Below, piece by piece: positions 34,373-44,704 of a stretch of 64,000 nucleotides of DNA. The notes below the pieces were generated by a model, which worked only from the letters and a program-made list of their open reading frames with translations, was not told the origin of the DNA and made no database searches. The position numbers and the translations under genes are program-made. The DNA is from Myrica gale (Eukaryota > Streptophyta > Magnoliopsida > Fagales > Myricaceae): contig OZ005603.1 in assembly GCA_963930655.1 (NCBI GenBank), positions 11,741,001 through 11,805,000 of the forward strand, read 5' to 3'. The first letter of the stretch is position 1. The number at the start of each line of letters is the position of its first letter.

Positions 34373-34666
34373 ATTGTGTCGTAAAAAACTGTAGGATTCT
34401 AGTAGAATTGTAAATATTTATGTAAAATAGTATTTTTATAGGTATTTGTGTAAAGAATAGAGATAGATGATTTGATATAATTGTTTAATAAAAACATATT
34501 AGAATTAGATGAAAAAGTATAAAGAGAGAAAATTTGTGTTAAATAAAAAAGTAAAAAGTTGTTGGAGTTTGTGTTAAATATATTGGTGTTTGTGTTTGAA
34601 TTCTTAATATGTTCGGTGATAGTTTTATGAATGAATTTAAATTCTAGAAAAAATTTGAAAACGAAC
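34373..34666. mobile_element. MITE, family A, copy 2
   Basis: Collinear along its whole length with 26750-27043, at moderate divergence. It lies about 250 bases upstream of the putative leader exon of the minus-strand bromodomain gene. Confidence 0.75.
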
Positions 34667-35241
34667 ATTACCCTGATATTCCAAAACAAAGCTAGAGGCA
34701 GGCCTTGTGCAACAATAGGATTGAGCTTTTGATCTAGGCCTTTTCCATAAGAAATTTAAGATACACATTTCACACAATTGCTCCTAATATATTTTACTTT
34801 TGATCAATAAAATTGAAAAAGATAAATCTTTGCGCCCTATAGCCAACTTCTAATGTAATTTAGCAGAGAGATTTAATCGATAACATATATTGATAGATTT
34901 TGATAGTTTATATACGCTCGAGTCGAGTTTATCAATAATTTTGTTGTGCAAAATAATATTTTTTTTGACAAAAAAAGAAAAAGAAAGAGCAACAACAAAA
35001 TGCTACTTAGATGATAAGTTATAATATGTGCTAGAAAGTTTTTTTGAAACTCTTTTATGATGCGAACTTAGGTTCAACAAGTACAAAAAAACAAAGCATA
35101 GAAACGCCGGGTGGGATAGAATGCTACATAATAGAAATGTAAGAGACATAGCAGTGCTAACGAGCTAAAACAAAGTATATGATTATTTTCTGTGTTCAAA
35201 TTAAAAAGACTAAGTTTTGAAAAAGCATAACTTTGAGCCCT
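34667..35241. other. Intergenic, nothing recognised
   Basis: AT-rich spacer with no supported coding or RNA gene. Confidence 0.5.
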
Positions 35242-35510
35242 CTAACTATCAATAAAATTTCAATTAAGGGACTAAACTACTACCTTTGACACATTGAACT
35301 CACGAACTACTAAATTTCATCAATTTGCGCCCCTAAAAAAGATCCAACAACCAAACTCGTGTCACGTGTGTTGTGTATGAGCCATGTGGCACTATTTTGA
35401 CCCTCAAATTTTATTTCAGGGCGCAATTTGATTAACTGTAGAAGTTGGAGGGCTCAATGTGTCAAGATTAGTAGTTTAGACCTCTATTTAAAATTGCATT
35501 GATAATTAAG
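35242..35510. mobile_element. Foldback MITE
   Basis: The left arm (ATCAATAAAATTTCAATTAA..CTAAACTACTA..TTGACACATTGA..) matches the reverse complement of the right arm (ATCAATGCAATTTTAAATAG..CTAAACTACTA..TTGACACATTGA..) for about 100 bases per arm. A short centre contains GTGTCACGTGTGTTGTG. No coding capacity. Confidence 0.75.
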
Positions 35511-36600
35511 ACCATCGAAGATGGGCAGTGTTCTCTGAAAGCCACTAGAACAACTAAGTCGGTGGAGAAGGAGACAAGGCACATGAGATCCACGTTCGAC
35601 ACCGGACTTGGTCAGGGTTGAGCGCCAGTTGCTAGAGAGCCCATTCATGGGGGCTATACACACTTAAGACCATCAAAGACCCTGAGATCTAGACTCCGTT
35701 GATTTCGAAAAAAAAAGACAAGAAATTTTTTTTAAGAATGAACTGAGTAGATTCCGACCACCAGAGGTGTGATAGAGGAAGAAGAGAGACAGAGGAGGAG
35801 CCGGAGGGCCAGCAAGGGGATGGCGGCTATGATCAACGAAGGGGAAGGGGTGGACTCTAGAGAGAGGATCTCCCCTCTCTCTCTAGAATCGGGGGGAAAG
35901 GTAAAATGTGTCACAATCAATGGGAAGATCATCCATTTGTAGTCAAGCTTTTACAACTTAGAATATGCAGGCAGAGGAAATAAAAGCGAAATCTTCAGTA
36001 AAAAAAATTCAATGAATGAGAATAATTCCTTTCCTCTATGACCCGAACTATATACCGTGGGGTCTGATTGTATAAGAATTCTCTCTAAACCCATGACGGA
36101 TGTATATGTTTAGTAATACAGGCTTATAGTGATTGTGTATTGAATTTTTTGTTAATTATCTTGTATTTTTTCCCATTTTAACCTTAAAAATTGTTTCTAT
36201 TTAATTGAGCCCACAAATATCTAAGGGTTAATTACTACATAGGTCCTCGTAGTTTTATGTTTTTCTAAAAAAGTCTTTTAAGGTTCACTTTGTCTTATAG
36301 TGGTGTCTCTGGGGTTAATAACATTCTCAGGTATGTTCCTCATCCTTTAGTGTAGCCCCAATGGTAACAGATTTTTTCCATGTGATAAACGGAGGACACT
36401 TAATTACCAATTGCACGCTGCCACGCGTCTTATCATTTTTTTTCACTCCCAATTGACCCCACGTCACTTGCCAGCTCCCTCACCACGTCAATTTAATTAA
36501 AATGCCGCGTTTTGATTTGCTCATCGTTCCTTTGTCAATTTTTAGTCTGTCTGCCCAACTGGGGCGCATCTCAGCCTTGAAGAACAGATCTGCAACTGAG
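35511..36600. other. Intergenic; possible SINE-like patch
   Basis: 35545-35605 holds AACTAAGTCGGTGGAG and, about 35 bases on, GTTCGACACC. These resemble the A and B boxes of RNA polymerase III promoters, and an A-run follows at about 35708-35716, so a tRNA-derived SINE is possible but unproven. From about 36228, GGGTTAATTACTACATAGGTCC resembles one terminus of non-coding plant transposons. No gene. Confidence 0.35.
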
Positions 36601-37615
36601 CCATTTCACATATATTCCGAAACAAGAACAAACAAATCTGGGGAGGTTTATCCATGTAGCATGTGTTCAAGAGTTGGCGAAGCAGCCGCAGATTAAGGTT
36701 CCTTCAAGATATGTGCGGCCAGATCAAGACCCTCCAATCGTGCCAAATGCCTCTTCTATGAAAGTTCCAGTCATCGACATGAAAAGATTACTCTCCACGG
36801 ATTTCACGGACTGGGAGCTGGAGAAGTTGCACCATGCTTGCAAAGAATGGGGGTTTTTTCCAGGTATATATATATGAGCATATGTACTCTTTTTCCTGTC
36901 TGCTGGTATATATCCATATTTGCTTCTATCTCTAGTTTCTTTTATCCCCTGACTCTCTGTTCTTCTCCTTAAGCTGACTCTCCATGTAACACACACACAT
37001 ATATATATATATATAGAAGGAGAGAGAGCGTTAAATATTCTGTGCAACCACACGTTTCGGGTCATTGACACTTTGCATTCTTCTTCTTCTTTTTTTACAC
37101 AATATTTCTGTGTCAAATACTTTGGCATAAAAGCAGAAGTTTGTCCCAAAAGCTGGCATACTTTTGGGATGAAAATGGTTTCATCCTAAATGATTTCGTC
37201 CCAATACAAGAAGTTTATCGTTGTGGTAAATATTATTCTTCAAGATTCTTATAATTCGACATGATCTACAACAATTCTCTTAAAACACGAAGCAATATAT
37301 GTACAATTCATTAGTCATGACCACGTCCACAAGAACTAAAATCTTAGGTAGTACGAGGTGGAAAAAGAAATGACTCTTAGTTGTTCGATCTCTTTCGGTT
37401 TTTTGTACTGCATGTATATCTTCTCTTCCCTTCAAAATGTGCTTTTTTAAAAGACGGATTTTATTACAGTTGATAAACCATGGGATCAGCACTTCATTTT
37501 TGGAGAATGTGAAGTCAGGCACTCAATAATTCTTTGATCTCCCAATGGAAGAGAAGAAGAATTTTTGGCAACAAGAAGGAGATTTGGAGGGGTTTGGGCA
37601 AGCCTTCGTAGTGTC

Positions 37616-37845
37616 TGTTAAAATAAAATAAAAGAGAGAAAAATTATTTAGACTAAGAGAGAAGTGAGACACAAGATTTAAGTGGTTCGGTCCATAGACC
37701 TACATCCATTGTGGGAAGGCCCAATTGGGCAGATGTGTGTACTCACTGTTGTAAGGATGAGATTACAGAGAGGTTTTATTTATAAGCCTTTTATTACAAT
37801 AGCCCACATTGCTAAAGCAATGTGGGACTCTAATAAACTCTAATA
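37616..37845. mobile_element. Small solo LTR inserted in exon 2 of copy 3
   Basis: A 230-bp insert starting TGTTAAAATAAA and ending ACTCTAATA, flanked by GTGTC on both sides (37611-37615 and 37846-37850; the match extends to TAGTGTC). It includes AAGTGGTTCGGTC..ATAGACCTACATCCA, common in small plant LTRs, and a hairpin CCCACATTGC..GCAATGTGGG. The exon reads through correctly if it is ignored. Confidence 0.75.
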
Positions 37846-38359
37846 GTGTCTGAGGAGCGGAAGCTTAACTGAGTAGACATGTTTTACATGCTCACTCTTC
37901 CAACCCATTTGAGGAAGCCCCACTTGTTCCCCAAGCTCCCTCTCCCATTCAGGTCTTCTCTCTCTCTCTAGTCTCTCCTGAGAAAGCATGAACTTTACCA
38001 ACTTTTTCTTGGATCCTAAAAAAGTGAACACCATCAAATGGATGTGATCCATAGACTGAGATTTTGGGAAAACTTAAAGACTTAATTTGATTAGGCTTCT
38101 AGTGTGAAATTAAGGACTGAAACATATTTGCTCTTTGCTCTTGTAGAGAAACCTTAGAAGCTTACTCGTTTGAACTGAAAACCCTTGTATTTAAAGGGTT
38201 GCAAAGCATGAGGATGAACTATTATCCTCCGTGTCCGCAGCCCGAGCTTGTCATTGGTCTCAATCCTCATGCCGACCCCGTTGGCCTAACAATCCTCCTG
38301 CAACTCAATGAAATGGAAGGCTTTCAAATATGAAAGAATGGGATGTGGGTTCCCGTTAA

Positions 38360-39258
38360 GGGTCTGGATTCAGTCCAGACCGTACGGGTCCAGACTGATC
38401 TAGACCCACGGTCTCGATTAAATCCAGACCCAATAGACGGCAGGGAGGGCTGCCACGTCATTTAATGAGCCCTCCCTTCCGTCGGCTCGGCTTGGCTCGT
38501 CTCACACGCGGCTTTTTGGCTCTAGATCTATAGTGGTCGGACCACTATATTTTAGATCCGACCACAACTGCGACCACTATGTCCCCTTCAGACCAGAGAG
38601 CTTTTCACCCATATTCTTCTCAAATCCCTCAAATCTCTTTATTTCTTCACCTACAAAATCTCCCTTATTTTGAAATCCCTCAAATCCCTTAACTTCTTCA
38701 CCCACAAAATCTCTCACATTCTGAAATCCCTCAAATCTCTCCATTTCAAAATCCCTCAAATCCTCCCTCTCGTGAATCCCCATATGTCATTTTCATTTTT
38801 CCATATTCGTTTTTTCATTTAGTAACGTACGTGCAAACAGTAGCGAATTTATTGATTTTTCAAGGAAAATTGGAAATGGATTCAGTGTAAAGCTATCGGT
38901 GGTGGTCCTATGGTTTTAGGATTCTAATGTTTTTTTTTTCTGATTAAGGAAAACAAAAGATGAAGAAATTTGGATGTATGTAATTTTAAGGCAAAATGGA
39001 GAACTAAAAGGAGGAGGAAAAGTTGTGGAGCCAAAAACACGCGTGTTAAAATAGAAGAGCCATATTGATCGCAGTTGTGGTCGGATCTAAAATATAGTGG
39101 TCCGACTACTATAGATCTGGAGCCAAAAAGCCACGTGTGAGACGAGCCAAGTTGAGCCGACGAAAGAGAGGACTCATTAAATGACGTGGCAGCCCTCCCT
39201 GCCGTCCATTGGATCTGGATCAATCTGGACCCGTACGGTCTGAACTGAATCCAGACCC
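38360..39258. mobile_element. Long-TIR element inserted in exon 3 of copy 3
   Basis: 899 bp with ~200-bp inverted ends. The left starts GGGTCTGGATTCAGTCCAGA; the right, reverse-complemented, starts GGGTCTGGATTCAGTTCAGA. Flanks are TCCCGTTAA (38351-38359) and TCCGTTAA (39259-39266), a 9-bp duplication with one base lost, as expected for a non-autonomous Mutator-like element. The centre has repeated CCCTCAAATC/CTTCACC(C/T)ACAAAATCTC phrases (38630-38770). Exon sequence resumes exactly at the right flank. Confidence 0.85.
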
Positions 39259-39685
39259 TCCGTTAAACCCCTCCCCGATGCTTTTTTTGTCAACATTGGA
39301 AATATTTTGGAGGTAGGAGAGGCAGTACTTCAAGAAATAATTCAATTCGTATTTTCTCAATATTTTGGGAAACTAAATGGAGTCTCAAACTATATATTAT
39401 ATATGATCTCTTTAATAATAGCTGGAATAATTGCGTGTTGTGTGCATGGCATGTGATTTGCCAGATCGTGACGAATGGTATATACCGGAGCATCGAGCAA
39501 CAGTTAACTCGGAGAAGGAGAGACTCTCTATAGCCACATTTTACAGCCCCAAACTAGATGGACCAGCGATGTTCAAAAGAATTGGCGTCGCAGATTACTT
39601 CGAGGGACTTTTCACACGCGAACTCCGACGAAAACCGAACCTCGTGGCAATGAGGATCCAAAACGAGGACGAGAAAAGCATTTAA

Positions 39686-40419
39686 ATTGTGTTAGAATGT
39701 ATGTCTTCGAAAACCAATAATTGTGATTTGATCACGATAATAAATTTTGTTTTCGTATATATAATTAGTATGGGTATTTAAATGTGACATGAGACGCCAT
39801 ATGTAATTGTTACATTGAGCTGTCACATGAAATAATATTATTGGGGGTTAACTTCAACACAAATGCCTGCGATGCGATCATGCGAGTGGTCTAGGCGCTC
39901 ATCTTCTTGTCCTGAGCATTTGGAGCACCTCATGTTCGTTCGACTACGATCCCAGCCCTCGCCTAGCCTTACGCACTGGGCCTTTCCCTGGGCCCCCTAG
40001 CGAGTTCCTTCGAGAGTTGTGCCCTAAGTCTGTCTTGTGGGCTTGGCGACATCACCCACTTTAACTGTAGTGGGCCCAACCTATCGTGTTTCCACCTTTG
40101 GTCCAATCGACTTCAACGGGCCCAACTTAAATGCAAACACCAAACTAGCCCTTAATGCAAATATCAAGCCAAGGTAATCGGTGAGAAAAAAGAGATAAAG
40201 AAAGAGACAAATTAAGGTGTTTAGTCAACTTAAATGAGGTATTCAAGGTAAGACGGTAGCAAAAGGAAGAAGACTAATGAAGCTGTTTCTTTTCTCCCGA
40301 TGAGACCCACATTCAAGAAAAACGGGGAGGGTAGATAGGTGACATAGCCTAAAATTGTAAAGGTGCATAATTTTAAAATGGTAATTCAGTTAAATGGGGA
40401 TCTATATGTACCACAACAT
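39686..40419. other. Intergenic between copy 3 and LTR
   Basis: Candidate poly-A signal near 39739 (AATAAA). 39850-40140 is GC-richer, with repeated GGGCCCAACxT phrases. It looks transposon-derived but I cannot classify it. Confidence 0.4.
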
Positions 40420-41080
40420 TGTTGGGTTTATTCCTTCTATGTGAAGGAAAGCCCAATGAGGGTTGTTAATAAGGCCCAAAGCCCATTCGGGTTTTAACTT
40501 ATAACCCTAAGGAATAATTTTTTGAAGTAAGACGGATTAAAAGAAGAGAAAGAAAAGAAAGAGTCAGTTTTTCTCTTTCACGCCCAGGTTTCATCAAAGG
40601 CTAGATCTCGCTTCATCTATGCTCCAATCGAGCTGAAATTTGGCGGAGACGTTCACGACACAAGGGGCTATCATCTGAACGGTGAAGATCAGATTTGGAG
40701 CTCAAGAACAGTGGTTCGTACTCATGAACAGTAACAGCGGATTGTAGGTATTTTCTCTACGTTGTTTTTCCGTTGTATTTGCCAAGATTGATATCATCTT
40801 GAAGATCTGAGTTGTAGCCTCTAGTTGTGACTAGAGAAGACTTTGTGTACCTATTATTTGGTTTATAGTGGAGATTTGACTGGACTAGGTCCTTTGGTTT
40901 TTCTTCCTCACACCGGGGAAGTTTTCCACGTAAAAATTTCTTGTGTCGTTCTGGCTTGGTGTGATTGATTATCTTGAGATTATTTTTCAGTACGTATAAT
41001 TGTTGAGATTGCGCTCTATTTTCTTTCATCTAGAGAGGAAGAATTATTCCGCCGTTTGTTTGTCGTTATCTCTCTCAACA
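40420..41080. repeat. LTR-like segment, probably Copia solo LTR
   Basis: Begins TGTTGGGTTTATTCC and ends CTCTCTCAACA (TG...CA with short inverted ends). It contains CCACGTAAAAATTTCTTGTGTC, a phrase frequent near the poly-A region of plant Copia LTRs. About 661 bp, non-coding. It abuts the TRIM element with no spacer. Confidence 0.6.
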
Positions 41081-41396
41081 ATGAGGTTGTCCCACATCGG
41101 TTGTGGAAGGGGTTGATGGTCAGTTTATAAGTGTGAGGGAGAGTCTCACCCCTTGAGCTAGCTTTTGGGGTCGAGAAGGCTCAAGACCACCTAACGCTGG
41201 TATCAGAGTCCAGGTTTACCAACAAGTCTCGGACCCAATAGTCCATGGGAGAAACGGGTTGATGTGTGAGGGGGAGATTGTTGGGGTTGTCCCACATCGA
41301 TTGTGGAAGAGGTTGGTGGTCAGTTTATAAGTGTGAGGAAAAACCTCACCTCTTGAGCTAGCTTTTGGGGTTGAGATGGTCCAAGACCACCTAACA
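41079..41396 (+). mobile_element. TRIM (miniature LTR retrotransposon)
   Basis: Two ~115-bp direct repeats (41079-41195 and 41279-41396) share GGTTGTCCCACATCG, GTCAGTTTATAAGTGTGAGG and GAGCTAGCTTTTGGGG. TGGTATCAGAGTC (41198-41210) follows the first, a primer-binding site for initiator tRNA-Met. Purine-rich GTGAGGGGGAGA precedes the second. The interior is only ~80 bp and non-coding. This is the complete minimal layout of a TRIM. AACAT follows the right LTR (41397-41401) and also precedes the adjoining LTR at 40415-40419. Confidence 0.8.
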
Positions 41397-41614
41397 AACA
41401 TATGATCCTAGAAGTTACATAATTTACATATATACCCTTACAAAAAGAAAGGGATTTATATAGAGTAAGATGGGAGTTGGTCTTGAAAGGAAATTATTAT
41501 ACTTTAAAAGTTACCACTGATAAACTGCAAGGGGGAGAAATTAAGGGAGGACGAGAGAAGAAAGAAACAAGAAGAAAATTAGAGATCTCTGTGCTTTTGC
41601 ATTCTCTTGGAGCT

Positions 41615-41883
41615 ATGGAACAGAAACAAACAAATCTGCAGGGGAGGAGGTCTATATCCTTGTACCTTGTGTTCAAGAGTTGGCGAAGGAGCCACTGACG
41701 AAGGTTCCTTCAAGATATATATGTGCGGCCAGATCAAGACCCACCAACCGTACCAACTACCAAATGCCTCTTCTATGAAAGTTCTGGTCATCGACATGCA
41801 AAGATTACTCTCACTGATTCCACGGACTCGGAGCTGGAGAAGTTGCACCCGCATGTGTCCAAAGAATGAGAGGTTTTTTCCAG
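41615..41883 (+). pseudogene. 2OG-Fe(II) oxygenase copy 4, exon 1 only
   Basis: Closely related to exon 1 of copy 3: shared strings around CCTTCAAGATAT..GTGCGGCCAGATCAAGACCC and CCTCTTCTATGAAAGTTC encode PNASSMKV.VIDM.RLLS. It begins with an ATG (MEQKQTNLQG...), then shifts frame and hits a stop at about 41698. It has small indels and shares with copy 3 the extra T (T6) before the exon end. The splice donor is ruined (CAG|GA instead of CAG|GT). No exons 2-4 follow, so it is a dead partial duplicate. Confidence 0.8.
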
Positions 41884-42579
41884 GAATAAATATATTTGGT
41901 ATAACATATAGGAGTATATGTTAGAATATTTGGTATAATAATCATCAATCAAGGAGATTGATGGCCCTCAATCACATTGATTGAGTCCTTCAATTAAGCC
42001 ACAGATTAGGGGCCATAATTTATGGAAATTTGTCTCCTCCATTATTGTACAAATACACCCTCCCTAACCTCTTGTAAACACACTCAAAATTATATTGAAT
42101 AAGATAAATTATGTAGTCGGCCTCCGAGACATTTTCAATTATATTGAATAAGAGAAATCATGAAGTCATCCGAGGCATTTTCAATAGTGTACGTACGTTG
42201 CAAGGCTGAACCACCTTAAAACATTTTGTTCTCACAAAGAGGATCTAATCCATGTGTAATCATCAAATCGCAACAAAAGTCAACCAAATCGCAAATAAAA
42301 CAAAGTTACTGAGAGAGAGAATCAAGAGAGAGAGTGGTTGGCTAGCTGCAGTCGCCACTCTCGAATCTTGCAGGGGTAGAGACATGGAGAGAGAGAGAGG
42401 CTGTGAGGGATCGGGGGAAGAAAAAACAAAACAACGGGGGTGGCGGTGAACCGCCAAATTATGAAATGGGACGCTGGTAACGTGCTCTCCCCTACCAAAA
42501 TGTATGTCAATAATAGTTCCACCCAATCATTCGTTTTTGTTTTTTCTTCTTTGCCTTTCTTCTACATTTATTTGTTATC
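41884..42579. other. Intergenic, nothing recognised
   Basis: An imperfect direct repeat (ATTATATTGAATAAGA.AAAT.ATG.AGTC) occurs at about 42090 and 42138. GA-rich stretches lie at 42311-42420. No gene. Confidence 0.4.
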
Positions 42580-44245
42580 TAAAGAGGTTTGAACAAACCG
42601 AAAAATATGGCTAGAATCCTCAATAATTATTGAGGCGAAGATGAATTATGTAGACAATGTTTACAAAGGAAAGAATCCTATATACAAGGAAATAAACTAA
42701 CGGAACAAACACGTTGCGATCCTATAGACAAGGAAAGGAATAATACAACAACAAATCAAAACAACAAATCATCTAAAATCAATGGAAGAATAAGAAGAGG
42801 ATTCTTCCTTATCACCCACTTCAAGTTGAGCGTGGGAGAAGGTATAATGCGAAGCTTGCTGCCAAAAAGGAGAAACTGCGGTTTGGTGACACCCTTGGTA
42901 ATAGAATCCGCCAACTGAAGATGTGAGGGAGCAAAGCCAAGTTTCAAATTGTCATTAGCCACTAGGTCACGAACAAAATGATAATCAATGGAAATATGTT
43001 TGGAATTAACGAGGTCGAGTAACCGGATTGATGGCCATAAAGATGACACTTCGATTGTCACAAAGAATCTTTGGTGGTGAATGCAATGGGACATGAAGAT
43101 CTCTAAGTAGGTGGACAAGCCAAGATAATTTGGCGATAGCCATAGCGAGTGCACGATATTCAACCTCGACACTAGAAAGTGAAATTGTAGTCGGTTTCTT
43201 GGAACACTAGGAGATTAAGTTGGGTCCAAAAAATATGATGTATCTGTAGTAGAACAGCGGGTGTTAGGACAACCAACCCAATCCGCATCAGAATAGCCAA
43301 GCAACGCAAGAGATGAAATGCGATGTAATTGAAGATCATGGTGAACTTGAGGCTCTTTAGTAGCAAGGAGTGCCTGAAAATACTGAGAAGAAGAGACAAG
43401 TGTTAGAGCATGATATGCCTTAGGTTTGAAAATACTTGTTTTCCCTCTAGTAATCATCGTGGCCGGTTAGAGGTGGTACCGTTATAGAGGATGGAGAAAA
43501 TTTTGAAGTGATCGGGACTCAACGCTCGCAGAAACCAATGGACTTTATCCATGTCGTCAACCGGAAAACAAATAGCAGCCACGCAGTCACAAAGCCCTTT
43601 GAACGTCCGAGAGAATTCAGCTACATATATAATGAGATCCACGATGCATAAGTTTGAGCTCATCTTTGAGATGAAGGTCCCGAGTCTTGGATCTATGGGA
43701 GAATGCAGTTTCAAGGGCAAGACAGGCTGCAAAACAGTGATGCTTACCGAGGACTTCGCTCATAAATTCCTCAGTGGGGGAGGAAAATAGCAAACTTAAC
43801 ACCATCTGATTTGTGTGTAACTAGGAAGGGTATGTGGGATTGGACTTCTGGGTACCATCAGAAGCCGTCACCGTGGAAGGGGGAGCAACTTTGCCGCTGT
43901 CCAGGTAGCCGAAGAGATATTGACTGGTTAACAAAGGGACAAACATATTTCTCCAGAGCAAGTAATTGTTGGAGATCATTTCGATGGTGAGCATGTGTAC
44001 CATTGTGCTTAGTGGAAAATAAGACAATGAGGACGTATTCACAGCCATGGGATCGGGAAAAAAATGAACCTATAAGCTCTGACACCATAAAGAGGTTTGA
44101 ACAAACCGAAGAATATTGCTGGAATCATCAATGATTATTGAGGTGGAGAATTTAAAGTATATAGACAACGTTTCTCAAAGAAAGAGAATCCTATATATAA
44201 GGAAAGAAACTGCCGGAATAATCAGAAGAGAATTCTTCCATAACA
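42580..44245 (-). mobile_element. Copia deletion derivative with both LTRs
   Basis: Direct repeats of ~160 bp (42580-42750 and 44088-44245) share TAAAGAGGTTTGAACAAACC. On the minus strand TGGTGTCAGAG (44076-44086), a primer-binding site, follows the right LTR. Gag remnants (44048-43454: LTIEMISNNYLLWRN, KDELKLMHRG) run directly into Copia RNase H (43457-42756: LGYSDADWVGCPNTRCSTT, then KHISIDYHFVRDLV). Protease, integrase and reverse transcriptase are deleted and the frames are broken. Confidence 0.8.
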
Positions 44246-44704
44246 GAATGTTAGCTTCGGCCCATTCAAACTAGATACCCTCTTGGTGTGAGACACTCGT
44301 GGCTATAGCGGAGCACACAGGATCCCTCAAGGACCTCAGGTTCGCGGGTATAAGAACACCAAAATGCCCAGCAGGACAAGGATTCTAATCGAGAGTTCCG
44401 AATAGCGAGCTCAAAGGTTTAGACAAGCCTAAGTGGCCACCACAACTCCTCGTGGTTTCTTTTAGATTTTATTCATTACAATTAATGAGTTTTTGAGAAT
44501 TTCGTCTTAAAGCTCCAAATTTCCTTCGTCTAGACAAATTATTTTTTTAGGACGAAACAAAAACAATCACAAAAATCGTATGCGCTCCTTTCATCCCAAA
44601 CATACAGAAGATTCTGGTCTTATCTCTTCGCCCAGTCATTTTCAAACCAGAGCAATTTGTTTGACTAGTCATTTGGTTACCTTCTGCTTTAGGAGAAGAA
44701 AAAA
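44246..44704. other. Intergenic, nothing recognised
   Basis: No coding or repeat structure I can defend. Confidence 0.4.

Larger units (their letters stand above)
36601..39685 (+). pseudogene. 2OG-Fe(II) oxygenase, SRG1-like (copy 3, pseudogene)
   Basis: All four exons survive: to 36863, 37470-37952, 38147-39312 and 39465-39685. Recognisable parts include [38 protein letters not shown] and NSEKERLSIATF. The damage is extensive. No usable ATG remains. A T6 run before the exon 1 donor shifts frame. Exon 2 has stops (GTQ*FF and KLN*VD) and a 230-bp LTR insertion (37616-37845). Exon 3 has lost about 20 codons before MNYYPPC, has a TGA after GFQI and carries an 899-bp inverted-repeat element (38360-39258). 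Exon 4 has lost one copy of a 7-bp repeat (CATCGAG), disrupting the EHR motif, and a segment after PKLDG. Unlike copies 1-2 it keeps the usual NYYPPC, so it belongs to a different sublineage. Confidence 0.9.

Noticed and set aside
39431..39685. An independent small ORF ending in the oxygenase C-terminus
   Set aside because: Its N-terminal part is intron plus a shifted frame. It is exon 4 of the copy 3 pseudogene.
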